Source: Bacteroidota bacterium
GTDB taxonomy: Bacteria; Bacteroidota; Rhodothermia; JANXDC01
Assembly: GCA_025998875.1 (NCBI GenBank)
Contig: AP024675.1
Span: 1,337,549 to 1,401,548, forward strand
Direction of reading: 5' to 3'
Length of the DNA stretch: 64,000 nucleotides
The notes beneath the pieces are model-generated. The model saw only the letters and a list, made by a program, of their open reading frames with translations, was not told where the DNA came from and ran no database searches. Below, in pieces: positions 8,629-17,821 of the stretch. The translations under genes were made by a program, and so were the position numbers. How positions within the stretch are numbered: the first letter of the stretch is position 1; every line of letters starts with the position of its first letter.

Positions 8629-8684
8629 GCGCAGAAGAGGTTTCGCACAAGTTTTGTTTAGGGGAACTTTGCCTCTTCTGGCGC
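8629..8684. repeat. Long imperfect inverted repeat upstream of the hibernation factor gene
   Basis: The arms GCGCAGAAGAGG (8629-8640) and CCTCTTCTgGCGC (8672-8684) are perfectly complementary over 12 bp except for one bulged G. The spacer is 31 nt and AT-richer. It lies in the divergent region between the IscA-like gene and the baeRF3 gene. It could be a DNA operator or a hairpin in the 5' leader of the plus-strand gene; no T-run follows, so it is not a standard terminator. Confidence 0.6.
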
Positions 8685-8745
8685 AATAGCTTCTTGAGGA
8701 AGACCTGCAAACAGGCTCATGTTTTCAGCGAAAGGAGGGGATTTT

Positions 8746-9846
8746 ATGCTTCGCACGCTCACCCAGGCGGAGCTCCGTACTCTGCAACGGATTCGTTCCT
8801 ACCCGGCCATCTCTGTGCTGTTACCCACGGCCAGGGCATTTCCGGAAAGCCAGCAAAATCCCGTCAGGCTGCGCGATCTGCTTCGGGAAGCCGAGCAGCG
8901 TCTGCTTCAGGAGCTGGGAAAGCGAGAGGCGGTCCCCTACATAGAGCGCCTCCATGCGCTTGCCGAGGCGGTGCCCTGGGATCATCCCCGGGATGGGCTG
9001 GCTATATTTGTGAATGCGGACTACAGCGGGGTGTTCTGGCTTCCGTTTTCCGTATCGCCCCAGGTGGTGATCGATGAGACCTTCGCCACCCGGGATCTGG
9101 TGCGCACGCTCAACCGTTCCCTGCGATACTGGGTGCTGGCCCTCAGCGAGAACCACACCCGGCTCTGGGCCGGCTTCCGCGATCAGCTCCAAGAGGTGGG
9201 CGACCACGGGTTCCCCATGCGTTTTGAGATGCCGGCCAAGGTGATCAGCCAGCCCGGTCCCATTGCGGCCGATGACGGAGAATACTGGCAGGAACAGTAT
9301 CGGCATTTCTGCCGGCGCATTGATCAGGCTTTTGCCCAGGTTGCTGGCTCGGAAGAACAGCCTCTGGTCGTCTTCGGTGTTGATCGCTGGCTTGCGCTCT
9401 TCAGGGAGGTCAGCGCGCACGCCGGCTGGATCGTGGCCACCTTTCCCGGAAGCCCGGATCATGAGCCGGAGCATGAGCTGGCGCGCAAAAGCTGGGAGGC
9501 CGTGCTTCGCCACATCGAGGAGAAGCGGCTGGAGCTCATTCGGCGATGGAACGAAACCCCGCCGGCCCGTCGGGCTGAGGGCCTGGAGGCGGTATGGCAG
9601 GCCATGATCGAGGGCCGCACGCATATGCTCCTTATCGAAGAGGGTTTTCATCAGCCCGGCCGCATCGGGGAAGACGGTCTGCGCATTGAGCGGCTTCCGG
9701 AACACCGGCGCACCGAACCGGGCGTGGTCGATGATCTGGTAGATGAGCTTTTGGAGCGCGCCCTTGCGAAAGGAGCCCGCGCCTGGTTTGTGCCCAACGA
9801 AAGCCTTCGGGAGCACGGGCGAATAGTCGCCTTTCTGCGCTACTGA
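8746..9846 (+). CDS. baeRF3-family ribosome hibernation factor (Balon-like)
   Basis: A 366-residue soluble protein matching the bacterial archaeo-eukaryotic release factor family 3: N-terminal LRTLTQAELRTL..YPAISVLLPTA, an eRF1-like middle region, and a C-terminal part with VVDDLVDELLERALAKGARAWFV. A member of this family, Balon (AOC03_06830 of Psychrobacter), occupies the vacant ribosomal A site and holds ribosomes inactive under stress. By homology this protein should bind ribosomes rather than terminate translation; I see no GGQ motif. The start at 8746 is fixed by AAAGGAGGGG 5 nt upstream. Its leader contains the inverted repeat at 8629-8684, a possible stress-control element. Confidence 0.78.
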   Translation: MLRTLTQAELRTLQRIRSYPAISVLLPTARAFPESQQNPVRLRDLLREAEQRLLQELGKREAVPYIERLHALAEAVPWDHPRDGLAIFVNADYSGVFWLPFSVSPQVVIDETFATRDLVRTLNRSLRYWVLALSENHTRLWAGFRDQLQEVGDHGFPMRFEMPAKVISQPGPIAADDGEYWQEQYRHFCRRIDQAFAQVAGSEEQPLVVFGVDRWLALFREVSAHAGWIVATFPGSPDHEPEHELARKSWEAVLRHIEEKRLELIRRWNETPPARRAEGLEAVWQAMIEGRTHMLLIEEGFHQPGRIGEDGLRIERLPEHRRTEPGVVDDLVDELLERALAKGARAWFVPNESLREHGRIVAFLRY

Positions 9847-11999
9847 AGGAGGAAGCGCGTTCGGGCGTGGGCTTCCCTGCCTTTGCTGTCCCGAAGATGC
9901 AGGAGCAACACATAGGCCCCGGCTGGCAGGGAGGCCAGGTCCAGCGTAACGTAATACCTTCCCGTGGGCTGGGGGAAAGAAACCGGCAGGCGGGCGGAGA
10001 TGCGGGCCCCCTGCCGCCCCGGAGGGCGATCAGGGGCCTCGGAGGAAGAGCCGACCTGTTCCAGGATCGTATATTCGACCTCGACCTCGTATCGACCCCT
10101 CTCGTCGGGCTGTAGTCCGTAAACCTCCCAGTACACGTACAGGGGATGGTGGCGTTGGAAGCGTTCCCCGATGGCGGGAAGGATCCAGTACGGGCTCCGG
10201 TGCCAGACCGGTCCCCCCAGGGGCTCTTCAGAGACCTGCTCTGCCAGCAGAAGGCTGCTTATTGCGAGCTGATCATCCGAAAAGCGGGGAACGCTCAGCG
10301 GACCATGCTCGATTCCGGCCATCTGAAGCGTCTCGTCGTACAGCTCGAAGGCCGCTCGATACGTCCCCGGGGGCACGCTGTGCGGGCTGATGCCCACCCA
10401 TAGGGAGCGTCCGTCGACGATGCGCAGCTGGTCGGTGGGCAGACGCCGCATGCGCTCCTGGTACGTGTACCGGCGTCTTCCCAGGGAATCTTCCAGAAAG
10501 AATCCCAGCCGGAAGACAGCTCCCGGGATGTGGGATACCTCCCGCTGGCCGGGGCGTAGTCGGATCGGGATGCCGTAGAGGTGTACGACTTCGGTTGCTC
10601 CGCTGTCGGAGCGGAAATAGTAGACCCGGTGGGTGAGTTCAAAGAGCCCCCCGGCCGGGATGAACCGGTAGGTGCTCGGCATTTTACGGCGCAGTTCGGC
10701 CTCCAGGGCAGGCATGTTGAGCCAGCGGATGACCTCGGGATCATCCCCCGCTTTCGGGGCGAAGAGAACAAATCCATCGCCACCGAGACGTTCCTCGAAA
10801 GCGAGGGCAAAGGAGCCGTAATCCCAGAACAGGTATGCGGGTTGGTATCCCCCCTCCAGCTGGGGCCGCTGCAGGACCTCCCGCAGGGGCAGGCCATAGC
10901 GGATCACCAGCCGACCCCGGTCTGTCTTCCACCCTGGCACGCCGGATCGGGGTGTTGTGTATACCAGGGTGGCGTATCCAACGCGGGCGTAATGCTCCAG
11001 CTGCCGTTCGTTATGCGCGGTGAGCAGGAAGGGGTCCTGCTGCACCCAGAACCGTTCCGGATCTTCGGGGGGAGCGTCGGGTTCCCGTAGCAGGGAGATG
11101 TCCTGCAGGGCGCGGCGTGTTTCCGCATCCAGCAGAGTGAGGGCGCGTCTGAAGGCGTCCTCCGCCTCCGCGAAGCGCTTCTGAAAATGGCGCACCACCC
11201 CGATCCCGAGCCAGGCCAGCCCATCTGCGGGCAGGTTCCGGCTGAAGCGCTCAAAGACAGAGGCGGCTCCGGAGAGGTCCCTTGCCTCCAGGTGCAACCG
11301 TCCCAGGGCCAGGTAGGCATCCCGGTACAGGGAATCGAGCTGCAGGGCGGTCTCCAGGTGTGCGATGGCGGCCCGTCGGGCCTCCTCGGCCGCGCTCTGC
11401 AGCCGGAGCACGCGCTGGCGGCGGGCGTGCCAGAATTCCGGATCGAAAGCCGCGCGCAGGCTGCTGGCCCCCATACCTCGGATACGTTCCTCGAGCGGTT
11501 CCGGGGCGGTTTCATAGGCGTTGTGCAGCCTTCTCCAGGCGCGCAACTGCAGCATACCGAGCGCATACTGCACGGGGGCTGTGTTGTACCCCCCCAGTTC
11601 TTCGATGCGCTTCAGAAGCAGGCGAAGCCGCCCGTCGGCCAGCACCTGCAGGCCGGCGCGTTCGGCCTCGAAGGCGCGGATTTCCAGCTCCAGGAGCCGG
11701 TAGGTCAGGTTATCGGGCTGGAGGCGGAGGGCGCGATCCAGCAGGCGCCGAGCCTCCCGGCGGTGGCGCTCTGGATTCCGGCTCCAGAGTAGACGGGCCA
11801 GCGCATAGTAGGCCGAATCCAGGCGGGAGTCCATGCGGATGGCTGCTTGCCAGCTTGCCTCCGCCATGGCCGAGTCACCGCGGCGGAGCGCCTCCTGGCC
11901 GGCCTTGAGGAGTTCGCGGCCGGAGCGCTGTCCGATGGCCGAAGAAACAAAGGCCGGCCCCAGCAACAGGCCGGCCAGGATCAAGGCCAGAGGGCGCAT
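9840..11999 (-). CDS. GWxTD-domain protein with TPR-like N-terminal region (exported)
   Basis: 719 residues: a signal peptide (MRPLALILAGLLLG...), helical TPR-like repeats over about residues 25-300, the signature GWKTDRGRLVIRYGLP that gives the GWxTD domain its name (near residue 355), then a beta-rich region to the end. GWxTD proteins are envelope proteins of unknown function in Bacteroidota and relatives. The start at 11999 is chosen because it begins a clean signal peptide 10 nt after the stop of the upstream gene, so the two are coupled. The last codons overlap the convergent hibernation-factor gene by 7 nt. Confidence 0.75.
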   Translation of the reverse strand: MRPLALILAGLLLGPAFVSSAIGQRSGRELLKAGQEALRRGDSAMAEASWQAAIRMDSRLDSAYYALARLLWSRNPERHRREARRLLDRALRLQPDNLTYRLLELEIRAFEAERAGLQVLADGRLRLLLKRIEELGGYNTAPVQYALGMLQLRAWRRLHNAYETAPEPLEERIRGMGASSLRAAFDPEFWHARRQRVLRLQSAAEEARRAAIAHLETALQLDSLYRDAYLALGRLHLEARDLSGAASVFERFSRNLPADGLAWLGIGVVRHFQKRFAEAEDAFRRALTLLDAETRRALQDISLLREPDAPPEDPERFWVQQDPFLLTAHNERQLEHYARVGYATLVYTTPRSGVPGWKTDRGRLVIRYGLPLREVLQRPQLEGGYQPAYLFWDYGSFALAFEERLGGDGFVLFAPKAGDDPEVIRWLNMPALEAELRRKMPSTYRFIPAGGLFELTHRVYYFRSDSGATEVVHLYGIPIRLRPGQREVSHIPGAVFRLGFFLEDSLGRRRYTYQERMRRLPTDQLRIVDGRSLWVGISPHSVPPGTYRAAFELYDETLQMAGIEHGPLSVPRFSDDQLAISSLLLAEQVSEEPLGGPVWHRSPYWILPAIGERFQRHHPLYVYWEVYGLQPDERGRYEVEVEYTILEQVGSSSEAPDRPPGRQGARISARLPVSFPQPTGRYYVTLDLASLPAGAYVLLLHLRDSKGREAHARTRFLLQ

Positions 12000-12009
12000 G
12001 GCAACCGGC

Positions 12010-15000
12010 TTAGAAATCCAACCCGATGGAAATATACGTTTTGCGTTTGCCAAAGCGCTGGCCATCGTAAGGCCAGGCGAAGTCGAACCGCAGCGGAAAG
12101 CCCAACAGAATCGTGCGCAGGCCGAAGCCCGTGCCTATGTACAGGTCCCGAAAGACCTGCTCGCCGCGGTTGTTGATCTGATAGGCCCGGAAGTTCCCGT
12201 TCCGGAACACGGCAGCCGCATCCACAAAGAGCACGCCCTGCAGGTTGTAAAGCGGCAGAATGGGCACCGGGCCGGGTACAATGGCCGCAAAGAGCGGGAA
12301 ACGCAGCTCCGTATTCCAGAGCACAAACCGGTTCCCGTTGGCCTCGTTGAAGTCAAACCCTCGGAGGGGCAGAATGGGGGTGGCAAAGAGAAAATCGCTC
12401 AGCTTTGTGATGGGAAACTGCATGTAGTAGAAGATCGGGTTCAGCCAGCCCTCCACCCCGCCGGTGTAGTATAGTTGGGCATCCGGACCGAAACTGGCCC
12501 CCGCAGCCAGGCGAGTAGCAAACGTATACCACGGGCTGCCGAGCATCCAGTAGCGTCTGGCGTCGGCCAGCAGGCTCACAAACCGCAGGCTACCGGACCA
12601 GAGTGGGGGGCTTCCGGTGAGGCTGATGGCGTAGCGCGTGCCCCGCACGGGCGTGGTGTATCCCCATATGCTCCGGTCTACCGTGTACGTCAGCGCAGGA
12701 TATAGGAAGGAGATGCGCTGGACGGGTTCTGAGAGAGGGCTAGAAAGGTTAGTCCGCGAAATGGCCACCCAGGATAGATCCGCATCCACGCGCCGGAAGC
12801 GGTCCAGCGGATACGACATGGACATCCCCAGCCCGTAGGTGCGGTAACGATAGTAATCGATGTAAAGCCCGTCGGGGGAGTAGTCCAGAAAGATGCGCGC
12901 CGTATGGAAGAGCAGCAGGCCGTAGTCGGTGCGCCGGGGCAGATAGCGGTAGGATAGGAAGTAATCGCTGTTGCGCAGATCTACGAGCAGGTTGGTGGCC
13001 AGAAAGATCTGGTGGTTGCCCATCAGATCGCTGAACTGCATCTGGGTCACCCCCTGCACGCCGTAAATGACGTCGTATCCGGCCGAGCCGTAGATCAGGT
13101 CTGCGGTGAAGTGGATCCGGTACGGACGGGCGATGAACTGGCCGCTGTCGGTAACGGCATCGACGGGGTTGAACTTATCGGTCGGGTTCTCCGAGCGGGA
13201 GGCCGCTTCCCGGAAGGCCTCGCTGAAGACGTAGTTGCGGAAATCCACTCGGAGCCGGCCGTAGGCCGAGGTATCGGGCGGCGCCTGCGCAGGGGTGTCT
13301 GCGGGCTGCGAGGTGTTCTCAGGGGGATCGGCCGGCTGCACCAGGGTGCGAAGCAGGGGATTGCGCTGCAGGAGTTCCCCGGTGGCCAGGGCCAGAACGG
13401 GCGCCCGGAGGGTATCGGGCCGTTCTTGCTGCATGCGCTGACCCCACACGGTGGGCCGATAGGCGCCCTCGGCGGTGCGCCGGGTAAAGGGGCTGTTCAT
13501 GACGAAGATATCCAGATATCCCTCCCGCAGCGCGGCCATGGCCATGCGGCTCCCGTCGTTGGAGACGGAGATCTGCCGGATCCCGGTAAGCACATTCGTG
13601 ATGGGCCGCTCCTGGCGGGTCTGCAGGTTCAGCTCCCAAACGTTGTAGATCCCGTTGCGATCGGAGATGTAGAGGATCCGATCCGGGTCAGCGCCGAACT
13701 GAGGTCGGGTCTCATCGGCATACGGGGTAGAGGTGAGCCGTTCGATACGCCCCGTGGCGACCTCGATCCGGTATAGATCCAGCTGTTGGGGATTGTAGGC
13801 GAACATGGAGAATCGCTCTCCATATCGAGCTGGCTCCAGGAACTGTCCCCGATCGGAGCTGAAGACGATGTATCGCCCGTCGGGAGACCAGGCCGGATCC
13901 ATATCGGAGAAGACATCGTCGGTGAGGTTGCGCAGTTGGCCGGTGTCCAGGTCGTAGATCCAGATATCGGAGCGGTACTGTTGAAGCCCCATGAAGGCGA
14001 TCTGGTTTCCCTTCGGAGACCAGTCCACGGAGAAGATGCTCGCCCCCCGGATCGGGATGCGGCGGGTGCGGCGCGTCCGCGCGTCGATAAGCATGATGGC
14101 GTCTTCGCCCTTACCGTAGGTGGCCACGGCTACCGTGCGGCCATCGGGGCTCCAGGTCAGGTTGGGGGTAAGGATTTTCAGCTGCTCGAAATTGGGATTG
14201 ATCTCTCCGGAGGCCAGTTTGCCCAGCGGGCGACCATCGGTAGCCGATACCAGAACGATGTCGAAGTAAAGGTTCTTGTTCGTAATGAACGCCAGCAGGT
14301 CTCCGCGGGGGGAGAGGGCGGGACTGGTATTATAGGTGCCCGCGTTGCGGCGGGTGGTAATACGTCGGCCTATATCTTCGATATCCTCCCGGGCGGCCAG
14401 CTCCGGCCAGTGTACCACTTTCAGCGCCTGCTGCCAGCGCCTGGACAGTTCCTCTATGCCCATGCCGATAGCCCGACGGAAAGCCAGTTCCACGTTGCGG
14501 CTCGTGCGCAGACGCTGCAGAATCTCCCCGATCTTCTCCTCCCCGTACTGCTGGGCGATGTAGTCCCAGACAGACTGCCCCCCTCGATAGGCGAAATAGC
14601 CGTCTAGAGCCGGAATCGGGGCCAGATAATTGTACACGATGGCGTCCCGGATGAACATATCCGAGTTGGAGTCCCAGCGCAGGGCGGAGTATTCCGCCAG
14701 GCCCTCGTTGAACCAGAGGGGAATCTGCAGCTGGATATTGTTCTGGATCACCGACTGCAGGGAACCCCCATAGAACATGTCGTTGATGACCGCGTGCACG
14801 AGCTCGTGATGGATCACATGCCGGAACTGGCGATAATCGCCCTCAAACGGAAGGACGATGCGGTTTTTGAACAGCTCCGTTACCCCGCCGACCCCTTCGG
14901 GGATGCTCATGTCCAGCACGTTGGTCTGCTGAAAGTCCGTGTGGGAATTGTAGACGATGATGGGGATCCGGTTGGTGATGTCATAGCGAAACAGCTGGCG

Positions 15001-15228
15001 GATGCGCTCGTAGGCCGCTTCGGCTGCGCGCGCGGTAAAGTCGGCCAGGTATTCACCCCCGGAGTAGAAGTAGACATCGAAGTGTCGGGACTGAATATAC
15101 TTCCAGTCAAAGCGTTTGTACTGGATCTTGTTCTGGCCAAAGCTGAAGTACTGTCCCTCTGCGGAGGTGACCAGACCGAGCCCGAGCATCCAGCCCAGCA
15201 TCCATGGCCGCCACATGGCCCACCTCAT
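12010..15228 (-). CDS. Outer-membrane fusion protein: HExxH peptidase domain, WD40-like propeller, BamA-like barrel
   Basis: About 1072 residues. After a signal peptide (MRWAMWRPWMLGW...SAEGQ) comes a gluzincin-like metallopeptidase module with HHELVHAV and, about 40 residues later, NEGLAEYSA (candidate zinc ligands). The middle holds a beta-propeller of TolB/PD40 repeats (LTWSPDGRTVAV, VDWSPKGNQIAF, PAWSPDGRYIVFSSD). The last 350 or so residues are rich in aromatic strands and end SIGLDF, as in outer-membrane barrels with a terminal Phe. It probably sits in the outer membrane with the peptidase and propeller in the periplasm or outside. The start at 15228 is preferred to a TTG at 15282; an ATG at 15216 is also possible. 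It is co-oriented and nearly contiguous with the GWxTD gene. Confidence 0.78.
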   Translation of the reverse strand: MRWAMWRPWMLGWMLGLGLVTSAEGQYFSFGQNKIQYKRFDWKYIQSRHFDVYFYSGGEYLADFTARAAEAAYERIRQLFRYDITNRIPIIVYNSHTDFQQTNVLDMSIPEGVGGVTELFKNRIVLPFEGDYRQFRHVIHHELVHAVINDMFYGGSLQSVIQNNIQLQIPLWFNEGLAEYSALRWDSNSDMFIRDAIVYNYLAPIPALDGYFAYRGGQSVWDYIAQQYGEEKIGEILQRLRTSRNVELAFRRAIGMGIEELSRRWQQALKVVHWPELAAREDIEDIGRRITTRRNAGTYNTSPALSPRGDLLAFITNKNLYFDIVLVSATDGRPLGKLASGEINPNFEQLKILTPNLTWSPDGRTVAVATYGKGEDAIMLIDARTRRTRRIPIRGASIFSVDWSPKGNQIAFMGLQQYRSDIWIYDLDTGQLRNLTDDVFSDMDPAWSPDGRYIVFSSDRGQFLEPARYGERFSMFAYNPQQLDLYRIEVATGRIERLTSTPYADETRPQFGADPDRILYISDRNGIYNVWELNLQTRQERPITNVLTGIRQISVSNDGSRMAMAALREGYLDIFVMNSPFTRRTAEGAYRPTVWGQRMQQERPDTLRAPVLALATGELLQRNPLLRTLVQPADPPENTSQPADTPAQAPPDTSAYGRLRVDFRNYVFSEAFREAASRSENPTDKFNPVDAVTDSGQFIARPYRIHFTADLIYGSAGYDVIYGVQGVTQMQFSDLMGNHQIFLATNLLVDLRNSDYFLSYRYLPRRTDYGLLLFHTARIFLDYSPDGLYIDYYRYRTYGLGMSMSYPLDRFRRVDADLSWVAISRTNLSSPLSEPVQRISFLYPALTYTVDRSIWGYTTPVRGTRYAISLTGSPPLWSGSLRFVSLLADARRYWMLGSPWYTFATRLAAGASFGPDAQLYYTGGVEGWLNPIFYYMQFPITKLSDFLFATPILPLRGFDFNEANGNRFVLWNTELRFPLFAAIVPGPVPILPLYNLQGVLFVDAAAVFRNGNFRAYQINNRGEQVFRDLYIGTGFGLRTILLGFPLRFDFAWPYDGQRFGKRKTYISIGLDF

Positions 15229-15371
15229 GGGTTTAGGTTTGCCCGTTAGACGCACACCAAACTTTTCGGTACCAACCCTCAAGAAACATCACGCGTTCCC
15301 GGAACGCAAGCGCTGCAAACCGGAGGAACATTTTTTGTAACACATCGCCTTATCGACAGCACGGGGGCGTT

Positions 15372-15809
15372 ATGGCGCAGACGCAGCTTTTGGCGCTGGT
15401 TCTGGGTGTCCTCATCGTGGGCCTGGCCATCGTGCTGGGTATAGAGGTCTTTCACCGGCAAGAGAGGCAACATCGTCGGGATCGGGCCTATCTGTTCTGT
15501 ATGGAGACGGCCACAAAGGCGCGTGCCTACTACCGCATGCCTCGCAGCCTTGGTGGGGGGGAGTTCAGCTTCGAGGGCTTCGATTTTACCAAAATAGGCC
15601 TGGCCCCTTCGCAAAACCCCCTTCTCTATGAGGATCCGGAGGGCACGCGCTATGAGCTCCAGCCGGAGGGAAGAGAGCGTCTTCGCCTGGTGGCCTCCTA
15701 TCGGGAACCGGGAGGGATCGTCTATCTGGCCGTATGCCTGATCGAACCGGATACCATGTACCTCTATCGCTCCTTTGCCGAAGCGCAGGCGGAGGAACTT
15801 CCCCGCTGA
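15372..15809 (+). CDS. Single-pass membrane protein of unknown function
   Basis: 145 residues. An N-terminal transmembrane helix (about residues 5-26, LLALVLGVLIVGLAIVLGIEVF) is followed by a soluble domain of about 115 residues containing RDRAYLFCMETATKARAYYRMP and several aromatic beta-type strands. I do not recognise a family. The layout (short N-terminus, one helix, then a soluble alpha/beta part) superficially resembles pseudopilins, but no prepilin peptidase site is convincing. It lies in front of the hybrid histidine kinase but is separated from it by a promoter-like sequence. Confidence 0.6.
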   Translation: MAQTQLLALVLGVLIVGLAIVLGIEVFHRQERQHRRDRAYLFCMETATKARAYYRMPRSLGGGEFSFEGFDFTKIGLAPSQNPLLYEDPEGTRYELQPEGRERLRLVASYREPGGIVYLAVCLIEPDTMYLYRSFAEAQAEELPR

Positions 15810-15826
15810 GCCCGTGAGCCGGCAGG

Positions 15827-15857
15827 TTTCCAGAAGCCCCCCGCCCCTCTATATTTG
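15827..15857 (+). promoter_or_regulatory. Bacteroidota-type promoter for the hybrid kinase gene
   Basis: TTTC (15827-15830), a 19-nt spacer and a perfect TAnnTTTG box, TATATTTG (15850-15857). Transcription would start near 15862, leaving only a few nucleotides before the kinase ATG at 15869. Confidence 0.55.
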
Positions 15858-15868
15858 AACCGGGGCGC

Positions 15869-17275
15869 ATGGCCGCACCGTGGCTCATATTGCTCTGCAG
15901 TCCGGATGGAACGGTGCTGGGAGGGTATCCTCCCGGGCAGCGGTTGCACCTGCGCGCCTACCTGAGCGCGGAAGCCTATGGATCGCTGGCCCGGGCGCTG
16001 GAACAGCTCGCCGGACATGAGGCCGAGCCTCGGACTCTCCTGCTGCCCTGGGGGCCGGATTCACGTCTGGCGGAGGTGCGCCTGATTCCGGTGCGCAGCG
16101 CTACGCTGGCGCCCATGGTGTGTGTCTGGGTGGGCTCCCCGGAGGAGGAAAGTGAATGGGCCACGCTCGGCAAGCTCACCGCCGGGGTGGTGCATGACCT
16201 CAACAACCTGTTGAGCAGCATTCTGGGCTACACCCAGCTCTTGCGGCAGAGCCCGGAGGGGGGGAGTTCGTATCTGAAAACCATCGAGCAGGCCGCCCTC
16301 GATGCGGCGGCCATTCTGACCAAGATCCGGGAGTTTCTGCGCAAGGGCGAGGGACGTCCAGAGCCCGTATCCGTGCGCCAGCTGCTGGAAGATTGCCTCC
16401 TGCTTACCCGCCCGCGCTGGTACAACGAGGCTCGAAAGCGCGGGGTCGAGATTCGGATCGAGGCCGATCTACAGGATACCCCTCCCGTGCTGGCCAGGCC
16501 TGCTGAGCTGCGCGAGGTGTTCGTGAACCTGTTGCTCAACGCCGTCGATGCGCTGGCCGAAACAGGAGGGAGCATCTACCTGCGCAACCGGCTGCAGGGG
16601 GGCTGGGTGGAGGTAGAGGTCGCCGATACCGGTCCGGGCATTCCGGAAATGTTGCTCTCCCGCATCTTCGAACCCCGCTTTACTACGAAGGGGGAGCGAG
16701 GCACGGGTATGGGGCTAAGCATAAGCCGAAGCATTGTAGAGCGTCTGGGAGGGAGCATCCTCGTCGAGAGCGTGCCGGGAGAAGGGGCGCGTTTTCTGGT
16801 CCGGCTTCCGCTCGCCCTCCCCGAGCCCCGGGAGCCGGGTGCGGCGGCGCGTTCAGCCTCGGAGGGTATCGCCTCGCCTGCGCTAGCCGATCGCAGCGAT
16901 CCCCGAAGGCCCGGCCGCATGCTGGTCGTCGATGACGAGCCCGTTGTACGGGCCGTGCTGGCCAAACTGCTGCGGCTCGAGGGGCACACCGTCGTGGAGG
17001 CGGAGTCCGGAGAGCAGGCGCTCCGGGAACTGGAACGGGCGCCTTTTGAGCTTGTCTTCACCGATCTGGGCATGCCGCATATGGATGGGCGTACGCTGGC
17101 CCGCCAGATCCGTTCTCGATGGCCCGCGGTGGGCATCGTGCTCGTGACCGGGTACCTGGATCCGACAGAAGAGGCCTATCCTGAAATCGACGTGCTCCTG
17201 CGCAAACCCTTTAAGCTCGACGAGGTGCGGATTGCGGTCAAAACAGCCCGGCTTAAGCGCGCCTCCGCCGGTTGA
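15869..17275 (+). CDS. Hybrid sensor histidine kinase with C-terminal receiver domain
   Basis: 468 residues without membrane segments, so cytoplasmic. The N-terminal 95 residues are an unassigned, PAS-like sensory region. The phosphoacceptor box GVVHDLNNLLSSILGY has its histidine near residue 109. The ATPase domain shows the N box (NLLLNAVDAL), G1 (DTGPGIP) and G2 (GTGMGLSISRS). A linker leads to a receiver domain with the acidic pair in VVDDEP, the phosphoacceptor Asp in FTDLGMPHMDG and the conserved Lys in LRKPF. The HDxNN box is typical of NtrB/PAS-type hybrid kinases. No output regulator lies next to it. Its last 393 nt are overlapped on the other strand by the open cvpA frame. Confidence 0.9.
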   Translation: MAAPWLILLCSPDGTVLGGYPPGQRLHLRAYLSAEAYGSLARALEQLAGHEAEPRTLLLPWGPDSRLAEVRLIPVRSATLAPMVCVWVGSPEEESEWATLGKLTAGVVHDLNNLLSSILGYTQLLRQSPEGGSSYLKTIEQAALDAAAILTKIREFLRKGEGRPEPVSVRQLLEDCLLLTRPRWYNEARKRGVEIRIEADLQDTPPVLARPAELREVFVNLLLNAVDALAETGGSIYLRNRLQGGWVEVEVADTGPGIPEMLLSRIFEPRFTTKGERGTGMGLSISRSIVERLGGSILVESVPGEGARFLVRLPLALPEPREPGAAARSASEGIASPALADRSDPRRPGRMLVVDDEPVVRAVLAKLLRLEGHTVVEAESGEQALRELERAPFELVFTDLGMPHMDGRTLARQIRSRWPAVGIVLVTGYLDPTEEAYPEIDVLLRKPFKLDEVRIAVKTARLKRASAG

Positions 17276-17821
17276 GGGGCGAGGGGTCAGGGGGCTGAAC
17301 TCCTCAAATGCGCCCCGGAGTTTTTCCTCATAGGAACGCAATCCGGGCACAAGGCGCACCAGCGCGTTATACGTGCGTGGGGCCACCTGCAGCAGCGGAT
17401 CGTAGAGGATGGATCCCCCCCTCCAGCCCTGGGGAGGGAGGCCAAAGACGCGCAGTAGAATGAGGATCAGACTCAGTGCGAGGGCGCTTTTCAACAGCCC
17501 GAATATTCCCCCACCGAGTCGATTCACCCAGCCCAGCCCGAACATCCGCAACGTGCCTCCAGCCCACCAGGCCGCCTGATGGGCCACAAATTGCCCCGCG
17601 GCTAACAGCACGCCATAGCTCAGGGCCGGTCCCCAGCGCCGTCCCAACTGCGGCCACAGGGCGAGCAGCTCCTCCGTTACGATCGGCAGATAGCGCGTGG
17701 CCAGGATCAGCGTAAGAGCCAGACCGGCATAGCCGGCTATCTCCCGCAAAAAGCCACGCCGAAGTCCCCGGGAGAACGACCAGGCCAGCGGGAGCAGGAG
17801 CAGGAGGTCCAATGCGCTCAT
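16883..17821 (-). CDS. cvpA: CvpA-family membrane protein with an unusual C-terminal extension overlapping the kinase gene
   Basis: The first 180 residues are a normal CvpA protein: four or five membrane helices (LLLLLPLAWSFSRGLRRGF; LALTLILATRYL; YGVLLAAGQFV; ALALSLILILLRVFG) and the NRLGGGIFGLLK signature. CvpA proteins are about 160-190 residues and are linked to colicin V export, purine control and cell-envelope stress. Here no stop follows and the frame runs another 130 codons, antisense to the kinase receiver domain. That extension is Pro/His/Gln-rich and looks like antisense translation. Either a real tail-to-tail overlap of about 390 nt exists or a stop was lost by sequence error. The ATG at 17821 overlaps the yqeY stop by 4 nt. 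Confidence 0.72.
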   Translation of the reverse strand: MSALDLLLLLPLAWSFSRGLRRGFLREIAGYAGLALTLILATRYLPIVTEELLALWPQLGRRWGPALSYGVLLAAGQFVAHQAAWWAGGTLRMFGLGWVNRLGGGIFGLLKSALALSLILILLRVFGLPPQGWRGGSILYDPLLQVAPRTYNALVRLVPGLRSYEEKLRGAFEEFSPLTPRPSTGGGALKPGCFDRNPHLVELKGFAQEHVDFRIGLFCRIQVPGHEHDAHRGPSRTDLAGQRTPIHMRHAQIGEDKLKRRPFQFPERLLSGLRLHDGVPLEPQQFGQHGPYNGLVIDDQHAAGPSGIAAIG

